This document shows positions 33,707 through 44,998 of a stretch of 64,000 bases of DNA, in pieces; position 1 is the first letter of the stretch, and every line of letters begins with the position of its first letter. The notes under the pieces are model-generated. The model saw only the letters and a program-made list of their open reading frames with translations. It searched no databases and was not told where the DNA came from. The position numbers were made by a program, and so were the translations under genes. Source of the DNA: Calliphora vicina (Eukaryota; Arthropoda; Insecta; Diptera; Calliphoridae); assembly GCF_958450345.1 (NCBI RefSeq), contig NC_088783.1, positions 100,497,302 through 100,561,301 on the forward strand, in the 5' to 3' direction.

Positions 33707-34489
33707 ATTTTGGAAGGTTTTCATATCTGGAATCGAAAAATACATAATATAGGAATTTTTGGAATCTGAATCCACATAAAAAAGCTGCTAAATAATTGTG
33801 TCCAGCTGGATTTGTATTTGGAACCTCATTTACGTATTAAATGATATTTTCCACTTATATTGTAACTAATTTTTATATTTATCATTTTATTTTTATACAT
33901 TTTATTAATACCAAAGGGCAACAAAATCGAAACAATATTGGAGGCTTTTTAAACCACTACACAATTTTGATGTATTGTGGTTCCAGTAGTACAAATATGG
34001 TCCAGATTTTATGAAGAGATTTTTTTTTGGAAAAATGTTTAAGAAAAATTTTGATTTTTTTAAACGTTTCTCCACATAATTAAATATAACTCGAAAAGGG
34101 TTAGTTCGATGTTATTAAAATAAACTTGGAAAAGTTGAGATTTACATAACTTTTAATCCGTTTATATATTACGTTTCAATCGGCTCAGTAGTTTCGGAGT
34201 TATAATAACGAATTTAAGCAAAAAATATATTTTTTTACGTGAAAATAGCAATTTTTTGTTTTAAAAAAATCATGAAAAATCGAAAACGGCAGAAATTATT
34301 CAGGTTTAACGAAAATTCATTAACATTCTTGATGTTAATTTTAATGTATTTAATTGCACTTGATGAAAGTTCTTATTTTGTATTTGAGGACATAGTTCTA
34401 GCTAAACTAAAAATAATATTATCCAAATAATATAGATCGAAGAAAAGACAATTAAATATTCGTAAAAATTTCTTCAAAGTAGAAAAAAC
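33707..34489. other. Unassigned sequence with a dispersed repeat
   Basis: 34139-34310 matches parts of 2459-2790. Otherwise there is no feature. The plus-strand frame at 34239-34430 lies on the repeat and is not credible. Confidence 0.35.
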
Positions 34490-34495
34490 TTTATT
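34490..34495 (-). terminator. Probable polyadenylation signal AATAAA
   Basis: AATAAA on the minus strand, 61 bases past the stop codon of the YGPP-repeat gene. Confidence 0.6.
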
Positions 34496-34555
34496 AAAAA
34501 TTAAAACAACTAATAAAAACAGACAATTTGAATAAAAATTACATTAACAACTTAA

Positions 34556-35254
34556 TTAGTTCTTTGGAAAGGTTTGAAATCTAGCTGTATATACGAAATT
34601 TGCTGGCTTGATAACTTTGACTTTGGTCAAACGAGCGGGTACCGCAGTTGGAGGTTGACGCCTTTGTGGGAAACGTTGATAGACCAAGCGGGCTGGCTTT
34701 TCAAATGTATTAGAGACGGAAATCACAGCACCATTTTCATCAACGATGATTTCTTCATCAACTTCCTCTAAATCTTCAGCCAATTCTTCGGTTTCATCTT
34801 CAGTTTCTTCGGCTACTTCTTCAATTATCTCGGGAACGGCATCAGTTTCGGGTGGGCCATAAACATCATCAGGTTGTACAGTTTGGGATTCTGGGGGACC
34901 GTAAACTTCATCAGGTTGTTGTGCTTCAGCTTCTGGAGGACCATAAACTTCATCAGGTTGTTGGGTTTCGGATTCGGGTGGGCCGTAAACTTCATCAGGC
35001 TGTTGGGCATCAACTTCTGGTGGACCATAAACTTCATCCGGTTGTTGTGTTACGATTTCTGGTTTTTCAGTTTCGGTGGGTAATTCGAATGGTATTTCGG
35101 GTGTAACGCCAGCTGTCGGATATCCAGTAGGTGCTGGTGTTGGCAGCACTTGTTGACGAGCCGATACTCGTCTTCTTAGGGGTTTCTGACGAATAGGATC
35201 GGCTGCTACACAAATGGCGAAAGCCAAAACTACAATTGCGGTGAATTTAAACAT
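34556..35254 (-). CDS. Secreted acidic protein with five QQPDEVYGPPE repeats
   Basis: An intronless 232-codon frame. Residues 1-18 are a signal peptide (MFKFTAIVVLAFAICVAA). A basic stretch (KPLRRRVSARQQ) and the motif YPTAGVTPEIPFELP (45-59) precede five 14-residue repeats of the form QQPDEVYGPPE-xxx (71-140), with almost identical DNA in each 42-bp unit. An acidic segment follows (E/D-rich, 142-172), then a basic tail with FPQRRQPP and VKVIKPANFVY. The YP-AG...FELP motif and YGPP units link it to the gene at 23105-23926. Low-complexity, signal-bearing architecture suggests an extracellular structural protein, probably of cuticle or a related matrix; this is inference. A TATA box and an initiator with correct spacing lie upstream. 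Confidence 0.92.
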   Translation of the reverse strand: MFKFTAIVVLAFAICVAADPIRQKPLRRRVSARQQVLPTPAPTGYPTAGVTPEIPFELPTETEKPEIVTQQPDEVYGPPEVDAQQPDEVYGPPESETQQPDEVYGPPEAEAQQPDEVYGPPESQTVQPDDVYGPPETDAVPEIIEEVAEETEDETEELAEDLEEVDEEIIVDENGAVISVSNTFEKPARLVYQRFPQRRQPPTAVPARLTKVKVIKPANFVYTARFQTFPKN

Positions 35255-35318
35255 TTTTCAAATTGTTGAATTCTTTAGTAGAAAACAATGTTCGTTGATT
35301 GAAGTTATGAATGATTGT

Positions 35319-35352
35319 ACTGATGATTTATTGAAAATTCTGTTCTTATATA
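35319..35352 (-). promoter_or_regulatory. Core promoter of the second YGPP gene
   Basis: On the minus strand TATATAAG (35352-35345) is followed by the arthropod initiator TCAGT (35323-35319); the A of the initiator lies 31 bases after the first T of the TATA box. The predicted 5' UTR is about 67 nt and intron-free. Confidence 0.75.
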
Positions 35353-36051
35353 CGAAAACTAGGAAGTTCTTCCTCATACTGACACTGACACTGAATCTGA
35401 CAATGACAGTTCAGCTTAGCCGTGTATTTTTAACGAATTTCAATTTATGACATGTACCAGTGGAAGTGTTTAAAATAATTTTTACATTATTTATGAACAC
35501 AGCAACATAATGATAAGTTCTAAAACCAAAAATCGGCCTCTTTTTTATTGTTGTTTTTTGTTTGGATTTGTTTTTTTAGCTTTTATTAAATTTAGTTTTC
35601 TTGGCTTTAATTAAAGTTATAATCATGTATGTTTTTATTTTTCTATTCACCTCTGCACGTGATCGGTTTCCTAAGTAATCGTTGCCGATGTGTTGAAAGT
35701 GTAAACACATTTCAAAATTAATATTCGTAACATAATCGGACTTTAAAGTGTAATATTCATTTTTTTCAAAAATTATTGTATTTCTTTTTATTAATTAAAC
35801 CTGAGACAACCTTGCGAGAGCAGAGTTTATGGTATTAAGTTCATTATAGTTTTAGGTTATTGGTGGATTTATGTTTTCATAAATACACACCAGTATATAG
35901 AGAACATAAATGGACATTATTAGATATTGTACGTTTGTACAAACAATTCAATGTGGGTCGTATTTAAAAATTATGAATGTACAAACATATCATGCATAGA
36001 CAGCTATAAATGTCTGTTTTGTCATTAATACGAGTACGTTTATGTCATTGC
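35353..36051. other. Upstream flank, unassigned
   Basis: This is the distal 5' flank of the YGPP gene. No other gene or bounded repeat was seen. A short run of CTGACACTGACACTGAATCTGACA lies at 35376-35404, here noted by position only as an imperfect 6-bp repeat. Confidence 0.35.
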
Positions 36052-36677
36052 TAGGGTTTCAAATTAATCGATTCGTAATATAAAAATGCGATAGTTGACT
36101 AAAAAATTCGAATTCAATAGATTTATCGGTATATTTTATTTTATAATTTAAATGAGTGATGAAGGGTCGATTAAGCGATCGATTCCCTCTATCTTAAAAA
36201 ACACAACTTTGATTACATTTATGCCATCTGTCAGTTTTTAACGTGATTTATTTAAGATAACGGCTAATAATACAACATAAGATAAAAAAATTAACAATAA
36301 ACAATATTAAACAAAAAGTTATAGAAAACTATTTTTTTCTTGCTTTTTTGATTAGTAAGAAAACATGAAAATGAATCAAAAAGATATTTGAAAATTAATT
36401 ATTTGAATAGATAGAGGGTTTTGCATTCAGAAAAAATTTATTGTATAAGACAGAGAAATAACAAAAATGCAAATAAAACAGCGAAAAAAAATAAGTTTGT
36501 TATGAAATTCACACCATAGAAGAAGACTGTTTTACTGAACAATTTACCATCAAAAAGTAATTTTCATGAAAATCAAAGATAGATAATTTTGAATATAGTC
36601 CCTCGATATAATTATTTCGAACCTTTGCTTCCGTTCCAAACGATTAATCGATTTACCTTAATAAATGGCAAACACTA
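36052..36677. mobile_element. hAT-like MITE with ATTAATCGAT words
   Basis: The ends TAGGGTTTCAAATTAATCG and (reverse) TAGTGTTTGCCATTTATT share the TAGxGTTT start, and AATCGATT words occur at both ends and at 36170 (GATTAAGCGATCGATTC). The flanking 8-mers match poorly (GTCATTGC/GTTAGTGA), so the assignment rests on architecture. Confidence 0.5.
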
Positions 36678-36714
36678 GTTAGTGACGAAATATTTTTAGG
36701 TTTAAAATATTTTC

Positions 36715-36756
36715 GCAATGAATACCTGTTTCATTAGTAACAGGTATTCATTGCAC
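36715..36756. repeat. Short hairpin
   Basis: GCAATGAATACCTGTT and its reverse AACAGGTATTCATTGC are separated by about 8 bases. The role is unknown; it lies just outside the next element. Confidence 0.7.
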
Positions 36757-36761
36757 CAACT

Positions 36762-38963
36762 CACAGTGGTATGAGAAAAAAAGAGGGAAATAAATCTGTA
36801 AATTCTAAACCCTGATTTCAAAAAACTTACACATATAGTACACATACAGTGCCGGACATAAATATTCACACAGCATACAGATTTATCTTTAATCTTCCAT
36901 ATTTTTTAAACGAAGGCCACAACTTTCGTACGGGTTTCAAAAAAATATTTATTTACGTATAACTTATTGAAATATATGGAAAAACTAAACATAAGTTGGC
37001 ACATTTCAGAAAAAAAATTTAACTAATGTTTCGAAGTTCGATTTTAAGGGGACAAAAATATTCACACAGTTTCTAATTTTTAATAGGAAAATAGTTTTTT
37101 TTAATAGTTTAATAATTTGTGGAGTAGCCTATCTTTTTAATGACTTATTTTAATCGTCTTGGCATTGAATCGACCAATTTGTGGTGACGTCAGCTCCAAA
37201 ATTTTGCTATTCTTGTAACAGGACTTCTTTAAGTTGAGTCTTACTAATCATATGGTGCTTTCCTACACGTTCGGAAAATTTATCCCACAGATGTTCTATG
37301 GGATTCATGTCAGATGATTGCGGAGGAGTCGGGAGAATGTGGGGAACATGATGCACTATTCATATTTGGACGTCATGGGCTGTATGTTTGGGGTCATTGT
37401 ACTGTTGAAAATAGAAACGTTCCCAAGCTTTAACTTTAGAGCGCATTGTAGTAGGTTTTCTTTTAAAATATTAAGGTACACTGTTTTGTCCATTGATCCG
37501 TCGATGAAAACTAAGTTACCTACAGCAGATGCAGCCATACAACCCCATAACATGACCCCTTATCCACCATGTTTGACAGTGTTTACTACATTGTACTTTT
37601 CCAATTCAGTGTTTGGACTTCTCCAAACTGTTACCCTGCAGTTCGATTAAAAATTATTATTGAAAAATATTATCTAAGAATAGTATTACGTTCCAGAAAT
37701 GTTCAGATTTATTTTTGTAAGATTGTTTGTACGTATTTTTCAATCGGACGACAGAGTAAGAGTTTGGAGAAGGCCAAACACTGAATTGGAAAAGTACAAT
37801 GTAGTAAACACTGTCAAACATGGTGGATAAGGGGTCATGAATTGGAAAATAACAATGTAGTAAACACTGTCAAACATGGTGTAGAAACTTAGTTTTAATC
37901 GACGGTTCAATGGACAAAACAGTGTACCTTAATATTTTAAAAGAAAACCTACTACAATGCGCTCTAAAGTTAAAGCTTGGGAATATTTCTGTTATCAACA
38001 GTACAATGACCCCAAACACACAACCCATGACGTCCGAATATGAATAGTGCATCATGTTCCCCACATAATCCCGACTCCTCCGCAATCATCTGACATGAAT
38101 CCCATAGAACATCTGTGGGATAAATTTGCCGAACGTGTAGGAAAGCACCATATGATTAGTAAGACTCAACTTAAAGAAGTCCTGTTACAAGAATGGCAAA
38201 ATTTTGGAGCTGACGTCACCACAAATTGGTCGATTCAATGCCAAGACGATTAAAATAAGTCATTCAAAAGATAGGCTACTCCACAAATTATTAAACTATT
38301 AAAAAAAACTATTTTCCTATTAAAAATTAGAAACTGTGTGAATATTTTTGACCTCTTAAAATCGAACTTCGAAACATTAGTTAATTTTTTTTTCTGAAAT
38401 GTGCCAACTTATGTTTAGTTTTTCCATATATTTCAATAAGTTATATGTAAATAAATATTTTTTTGAAACCCGTACAAAAGTTGTGGCCTTCATTTAAAAA
38501 ATATGGAAGATTAAAGATAAATCTGTATGCTGTGTGAATATTTAAGTCCGGCACTGTATAAATCTCCTCATTGAGCACTACAAAAAACCTCGTCTTAGCT
38601 ATCAATTATATGTTATAACTTAGGAGATATACGCATTTTTTTTTTAAATTTCAAAATTTTTACCCACCCTACTCCAGCTATTTGATAACAGCGGGTCCAA
38701 ATATTTCCCGATTTTCTTCATTTTTTCTTTTATTAGACTAGCAACAAATGTCTATTTCAAACAAAAAAAGAATTGTTTAAAATTCTTGGCTGACTCAAAA
38801 TTTATTTGCATTTGAATTTAAAAATTTTTGAAAAAGGCGATTTTCGCTAGTTTTTGGGGAAAAAAAGTACTTTCTTCCTTTTTAAGTTATCTAAAAAATG
38901 TCTAAAAAGATGTATTAGAAGTTACAGATTTATTTCCATCTTTTTTTTTCTCATACCACTGTG
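36762..38963. mobile_element. Element with 45-bp ends, split by a palindromic Tc1
   Basis: CACAGTGGTATGAGAAAAAA at 36762 is matched in reverse at 38963, and the match extends through GGAAATAAATCTGTAA on both sides. Between the ends lies the Tc1 palindrome plus about 490 bp of AT-rich non-coding DNA. No target duplication could be read. Confidence 0.6.
36847..38556. mobile_element. Tc1-like element forming a 1.7-kb palindrome
   Basis: TA flanks (36845-36846 and 38557-38558) bound ends CAGTGCCGGACATAAATATT and its reverse. Each arm (about 800 bp) carries the same C-terminal two thirds of a Tc1-type transposase, on the minus strand in the left arm and the plus strand in the right. Landmarks: RVRVWRRPNTELEKYNVVNT near 37756-37800, QYNDPKHTTHDV near 38000, TPPQSSDMNPIEHLWDKF near 38070. 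Both arms have frameshifts, and the right arm has a ~55-bp tandem duplication at 37776-37880. The N-terminal domain is absent, so this is two partial copies fused head to head, not a functional element. Confidence 0.85.
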
Positions 38964-39690
38964 CAACGCTATTTGATTTCATATAACGATTGTCCAAAAA
39001 TAGAAGGAGTTGCCGTACAGACATGAAATTTGGCACACTTACTTCAACTGATAAAAGATTGTCATATAGAAAGTTTGAAAAATTTGGTGCAAGGATTCGT
39101 GTCCTTTCCATATATCCTGAAAATTAAAAATACTAAACAATTTAAAAAAATAAATCAAAATTTTGCACAATATTTTTCTGGAACATTTTTAAAGTTTTGA
39201 ACAAATTTGGATAAATTCGGAGGACACTACAGTATCAAAAATGTCCTTTTTCAAAAATTAAACAAAATTTACAAAAACTTAAATTTTCATAACGTAGTTG
39301 TGTAATTGAAACACTTATAACATTCCCAATATGTCAATAAAATATTGTTTCCGAATGGGAGGAAGGGCATACCCATGCTTATTATTTACATAAATGGATT
39401 AACCTCTATATAAAATAAGGTTTTTTTTACGGGAATATCCTCTGGAATATTTTTTTAGCTTCTAAAATTAAGTAATAAGATGGGAAGCAAACTTCATGAA
39501 TAGAACTCACTACTTTTCTCATTATATTATATTGCCTAACAGAGAGATACATGTCTATATATAGAGCTAATGCTTGTTCCACCGATAACTTGTTAACTGT
39601 TTGTGCATCCAATATTTCCAATATTTGTTGAATTTTAAAAGTGTAAAAATTATTTTCTGCTTCTCAGAATACAATAATTCCCTTTGGAAA
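38964..39690. other. Unassigned sequence
   Basis: No gene or bounded transposon was seen. Short minus-strand frames at 38902-39111 and 39427-39621 have no recognisable domains. Confidence 0.3.
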
Positions 39691-40396
39691 CACAGAAAAA
39701 AATTACGACAAATCAATTGTCATATTAATTACCATTTTCGTCAATACAATTATTTTTTTAATTGAAAAGATACAAAAAATATTTTTGTTACTTAAAATTG
39801 TTAACACTCAACAATATGTTTTAACAACGAGTTTGTCAAATTAAACAAAAAATTTGTTAATAGTCAACAGTAAAATTTTAACAATAGAGTTTGTAACATT
39901 GAATAATTATATTGTTACTAGTTAATTATAGATTTTTCTTATATTAATTAAAAATGCATTTGATGGTTTTACAGATTGTTCATCTAGTATTGTTCTTAAA
40001 TGCGTTCCATCTACATTCGACGCATTTTATGTTGAAAAGAGTTCACTAAAAAAAAAAGTTTTGTATATAAAATCGATGTCCATTTTTTTCCTATTGCAGT
40101 ATTATATTTATATACCAATTTCTTTATAAAGAAAACATACTATATATTTTTTTATGAAACAACAAAATGTTTATATTTTTCTTCAATTTTTATTTTCTTG
40201 ACACATTTATTTTTGTTACTTTCAATATGATATTCCTATTGAATTTTAACAACTGAAATTGTTAATAAATATCTAAAAGAAATTGCTGATATGAGTATTA
40301 AAAAAACATATTCAATTAAAAAATTATTGAAAATTAAAATCATATTTCAAACAATTTTTTTCAATTGCTTAATAACTGTTACCATTTTTTTCTGTG
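39691..40396. mobile_element. AT-rich MITE with CACAGAAAAAAAT ends
   Basis: CACAGAAAAAAAT at the left is matched in reverse at the right (ATTTTTTTCTGTG). GTTAACA/TTTTAACAA words recur in the left third. The flanks show no clear duplication. The frame at 40291-40473 is incidental. Confidence 0.5.
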
Positions 40397-41338
40397 AACG
40401 ATTTGCTATATATTGTTTAATTTATTCATCACAGTACTTGTGTTATTTTGTTTTACCTCTACCCAGAGGTTGAAAATATCAGGAATCTGAAGGGATGTTG
40501 ACACTAAAAAACATTTACCAAAAAAATTATGGCAAGTAGGTGCTGCTGAATTTTATATATGTATGTCATAATACATACTTGTGGCAATAATATTCATATA
40601 AAAAAATTTAAAAAGCAATTTTTGATATATTTTTTTAATTCACTTCTAAAGTTTGTCTCTGTTGAAAAATGTTGACTTTGTATTACAACTGCCTAACGGT
40701 ACTATACATATGATCAATATTTGGAAGGCGAATTTATACAAGGTGGAGTCAGTCAAACAGCTGATAATTTTTTTTCGCTTTTTTGTTCTAACAGTTGTCA
40801 AAGCTTGTTTTTATATTTAAATATCTGTATATTCTAATCGTATTAATAAAATATTAATTTAATTTACTATCATAACCAAATGTAGAAATTCCATGCTATT
40901 CTTTAAATTCACTATGTTGCATACAAACTATAACTTTGAGTAGCTATAACTTCAAAACTACTAAACAGTTTTCATTAAAATTTTGAATATAATCTATTTG
41001 AAGTCTTTTCTGTTTAAATATTAAAAAAATAATTAAATTCCTACATAAGTTTTAACCATTTTTAGCCAGCTCAAAACATTATATATTAACAATACTACTC
41101 GTATTCATATACATACATACATATATATGTATTTCACTTTAAATATCGAAACCGGCACAATATTATTCAGAGTAAACAACTAAGATTTTTCGAGTGTTAG
41201 TAACTTACATTCAGAGTTTAAAAATGATTAATTCATTAAATATTAAGTTTCACTGTCTTTTGTTCAGATATATTTAACAAAAATAAATCTAATTTAACGT
41301 TAATCTACTTTGGTGTTTTTGATAAATCAAATACATAT
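40397..41338. other. Unassigned sequence with a partial MITE
   Basis: 40727-40865 matches the left two thirds of the MITE at 59803-59990 (AAGGCGAATTTATACAAGGT to AAATATCT), without a right end. The rest is AT-rich with a TACATACATACATATATATG tract near 41110. Confidence 0.45.
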
Positions 41339-42444
41339 TGTTAAGTTTTAACCTTTTCAAAACGTTGGTTTATTTCCTTTAAATGAACCGGATACTTTTG
41401 ATTGCAAATAAAATATGTTTAGTAGTTTAAAAATTGTAACAACTCTTTATTTATTTAAAATGTACAACAACAGCATTAAATAGTCACTTATAGTGCATTT
41501 ACACCTACGCCATTAACATGTTATAAGTTGTTTATGGTGATAAACTAGTTTAAGAAACTTGTTTATCCATACAAAACAAAAACAGGTTTGTAACTAGCTT
41601 TTGAGATAAACTTTTCTGGCAACGCTGGTAACATTTGACATTTGCTCAAAAATAAAAAAAACAGTTTTTTTTAAAAAAAAGCCAAACTGTAAGAAAAAGT
41701 TTAAAAAATTTATTTAAAAGTGTTTTTTTATATAATATGGACAACGAAAATGAAAGGTATGTTTATATGTAAATATATAGGTACATGCAGCAACGTTTTT
41801 TCGTAACAACGTCCATATTTTTATTAAATTTTTTTAAATTGAAGTCAGCTGATTTATGACTTGTCAAAAATAAACCACTTAACTGACCAAAACGCTGATG
41901 TAAACGGTATGGTTTATGAAAGTAGCTTATGATCATAAACTAGTTTGAAAATTACAAGTGTAAATGCACTATTAGTGTTTTTAAACAAGTTTATAAATTC
42001 GCGGAAATACAGACAAATGTTATAATGTACAAGAGTTCCCTGGAAAATACAGCACACTTTAAGGCACTCAGTTGATGTTTATTCGAATAGCGTCTCTGAT
42101 AAACTGACTAACGACTGCAACCTCTGGCACTATTTATAACACTGCCATCTGCGCTCTAGATTGTTCTTTAACTGTCAAAGCTCGTATATTCGAATCTCTG
42201 GTGAACTTTCTACAATGTTCTTTAACTGTCAAAGCTCGTATATTCGAATTCGAATATACGAGTCGCAGCAAACATTCAGCGTTGACATACTTACGATCAA
42301 TGATCAACTCAAAGCTTTAATTTAATGTTAATAATGTCCACAGATATGTTACTGTTTGAGAGGCACTGCTTTCAAATAGCATTATGCAACTTTAAATCAG
42401 TCGTTAAAATCGTTATATTTGAATTCAAGTACAATTTTGTAACA
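41339..42444 (-). mobile_element. Solo LTR 3 carrying a MITE
   Basis: The exact 4-bp duplication ATAT lies at 41335-41338 and 42445-42448. Read on the minus strand it begins TGTTACAAAATTGTACTTG and ends CTTAACA; without the MITE it is about 622 bp, like LTR 1. The minus-strand TATA box (TTATAAATAG) and AATAAATAAAG polyadenylation region are kept. A local inverted duplication around 42230-42265 centres on CGAATTCG, and the segment TTCTTTAACTGTCAAAGCTC is tandemly repeated. Confidence 0.87.
41491..41971. mobile_element. PIF/Harbinger-like MITE, copy 2, inside the LTR
   Basis: The ends TAGTGCATTTACAC are exact inverted copies, flanked by TTA on both sides; the unoccupied LTR 2 reads CACTTAGTG at the same place, which proves the 3-bp duplication. 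It is about 480 bp long and closely matches the copy at 14342-14866. Confidence 0.88.
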
Positions 42445-42639
42445 ATATGTATAATCAAAAAACATACATATTCTTCTAATCTTCCTTAGCACAGCAATGG
42501 GATATTTTTATGTTTTCCACACACACACTATTTTTTCAGCAGTTTGTACTTTCGGATTTATTATTATTTATTTTAAATTAGCAAATAAAACAAAATAGTC
42601 AACGACCCAAAAACAACATTCTTAAATTAATCTCCAATC

Positions 42640-43180
42640 TTCAAGTCAAAAACTAGTCATGAAGTATGTGTATGGAGAGTATGTGTAATTTTTTTTTATG
42701 GATTTCAATGGATTTTGGAGCATCCAATATTTAAAATGAATTATCAAAAAGCATTACAATAGTGGAATGATTTGTTATTTTTAAGACTGCGGCAATAAAA
42801 AAACCTTTTTATCATTGGGACTCAAAATAACGTGACATTTTCCATGTTCCTTCATTTCTCATCCATTGCACAAAGTATACAGAGGCGACACTGCAAAAAA
42901 ATATATTTGTCTCTTTCGCTCGAAACAATTTCAACTGGTTTGGTTTTGTGCTTATTTATATAGTTGTTTGTTTTAACGCACTGTCTGTATTAAACCGCAA
43001 ATTTGTTTTCTTTTTCTATCGAAACAATTTCAAAAAAAGCTGATTTCTTATTATCTTCGTTACAATTTTTGAACGCAAGGTTTTCGATGTATCTTAATAC
43101 TCTGAACATTTGTTGAATAGTTGTTTAATTTTATATTAGTTGTACCAATATCCATTAAGTTCTCAAACTCATCTTTTAAT
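42640..43180 (-). mobile_element. Reverse fragment of the hAT element found at 524-2084
   Basis: Read in reverse, its blocks match 1110-1500: GTTCAGAGTATTAAGATACA, CATTCCACTATTGTAATG, TGGATGCTCCAAAATCCATT and GAGTCCCAATGATAAA. It diverges by roughly one base in six by eye, so it is an independent, old copy. No ends are present. Confidence 0.6.
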
Positions 43181-43201
43181 TTTTTGGTTGTTACGCATTT
43201 C

Positions 43202-44399
43202 AGTACCGCAATTCTGTAACTTTTTAACGACAAAATTTTGTCGTTAAGAGATATTCCGAATTAAATTTTCCCGATTATTTTCGTTAAAAATAGTCGGTAG
43301 ATAACGAAATTTGTCGGTAGGTTACGACAAATAAAATGTTCTAGTTAAGCCATAACGATAATTGTTTAGGAGTTAGTTTTGTAACATAAATATTCGAAAT
43401 AAGTTGTTTTTTGAAAGTACGGTTGGTCAACTTTTTTGTGTTTGTTAGATATGGACTGATTTGGGTTTTTAATATAAAAATTAACATGCTTTAATTATCT
43501 TTTTAAGATAAATTTGGACATATATTTGGTCAATTCACAAGGTCTCTTATCAGTCATATTGTCATAATGTCCTAACATATCTCGTCTCGGCGGCTCGGCT
43601 TAACCGACTCTTAGGCATTCGGCACAGGTCTCTGCTGGCTGGTTACGATAACACAATAAATATAGCATACATAGTAGTATTATTTTAGGACTTTTTTAGC
43701 TTGAAAAGCAATAAAAACCACTGTGAAATATTAGGACATTATGAGACCTTGTGAATTGACCAATAATATTTATTTTGAAAAGCAATACAAACCACTGTGA
43801 AATATTAGGACAATATGACATGATAAGATACGTTGTGAATTGACCAATTATATTAATTTTAGAAAAAAATATTCGAATTTTAAGAGCAACTTTTATTTGG
43901 GGCATAATATCCATAATTAACACATTTCTGGAGTGTATAATGGTTATCCCTATATTCAATTTCCATTTTTGGCGATGTGATACGATTATAAACTTATAAA
44001 AAAGTTATAAAATCGTTTTTAAGACAGTATTCTAAGAAGGAAATTCATCTGAATTTGTCGACTGTCCTTATAACAACACATCTTGTTCTTTTGTTTTCAG
44101 TAGGTTTCGCGAACATATTTGGGTGAGCTGATGCTTGATTTTTATATATAAATGCGATTATTTATTCACACGACTACGAATTTATCTGCAAACACGAAAA
44201 AATAGTAAATATTTTTATGATTTTTTAATATTAAAAATATTGACATTTATATTTTTAACTATATTCGTCGTTAAAATTTATTACCGAGAGATATCGTTAA
44301 CTTCAAATAGTGAATATTAAATTCGTTAAAGCAACCGATAGTTTTCGTTACTTAACGATATCGGTAGGAAAGTATAAAAAGTTACAGAATTGCAGTACA
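43202..44399. mobile_element. Element with TACYGCAATTCTGTAACTTT ends
   Basis: The left TACCGCAATTCTGTAACTTT and right, in reverse, TACTGCAATTCTGTAACTTT are flanked by CAG on both sides, a possible 3-bp duplication. TTAACGA and TCGGTAG words crowd each end (43225-43330 and 44265-44370). A smaller MITE is nested at 43526. No transposase was read; the 44135-44320 frame is incidental. Confidence 0.6.
43526..43847. mobile_element. MITE with TTGGTCAATTCACAAGGTCT ends
   Basis: The left end TTGGTCAATTCACAAGGTCT pairs with the right end, in reverse TTGGTCAATTCACAACGT. An additional internal copy of the right end lies at 43742-43762. The sequence GGCTCGGCTTAACCGACTCT to ATTAGGACATTATGA recurs at 60003-60215. 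Confidence 0.65.
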
Positions 44400-44998
44400 G
44401 GTGACGATAAGTTTTTCGAATGTTGTATGAAATGAGTGTGTGTTACCAAAAGTTCATATCTATACGTAAACAATAAAATTAGCTAATTTTAGTTCCAAAT
44501 AACAACCAAACGGTAACACTGAAATCATAATATTTTATTTAATTAATGAAAAACGATATTTTTTTAAATATGTATGTATTTGAATTGCATTTTTCACACA
44601 ATGAAGATATTATTTTGCTTGCATTATTAATTTTACATATTAACCCTTTGTCGACCGACGGTACTTATAAGTACCATAATGTTAAGCTTACAAAATGAAA
44701 AAGATAAAAAAACTATAGTGAGCGGAAAGCGCCAGCAGTCCACAGCCCATATGTGGGCTGTTCGTCCAAACAAGCCCACTTGTGGTCTGTGGACTCTAAA
44801 AGCGAGCTACAGTGACTCTCATTAATATTCGGTTTTTATATATAAGTGACCTCTATATACATATGTAGAGCTCACTTTTCCCTAATTGGATTTAATTAAT
44901 ATTGATTGAATCTTTTTTAAAATAATAAGAAACTAAAATACTACAGAAATGCATGCTTCATTAATATTCGGTTTTTTTATTTTACCATAGTCACTGTA
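44400..44998. other. Unassigned sequence
   Basis: It includes a short palindrome GGTACTTATAAGTACC near 44660 and a repeated TTCATTAATATTCGGTTTTT at 44818 and 44958. No gene was seen. Confidence 0.35.

Noticed and set aside
34825..35106. Four overlapping frames opposite or out of frame with the YGPP repeats
   Set aside because: They are shadows of the 42-bp coding repeat; the signal-peptide-bearing frame with TATA/initiator is the real one.
37318..38085. 110- and 71-codon frames starting MRRSRE/MRRSRD in the palindrome
   Set aside because: They are antisense to the Tc1 transposase in both arms; the true relic reads on the opposite strand of each arm.
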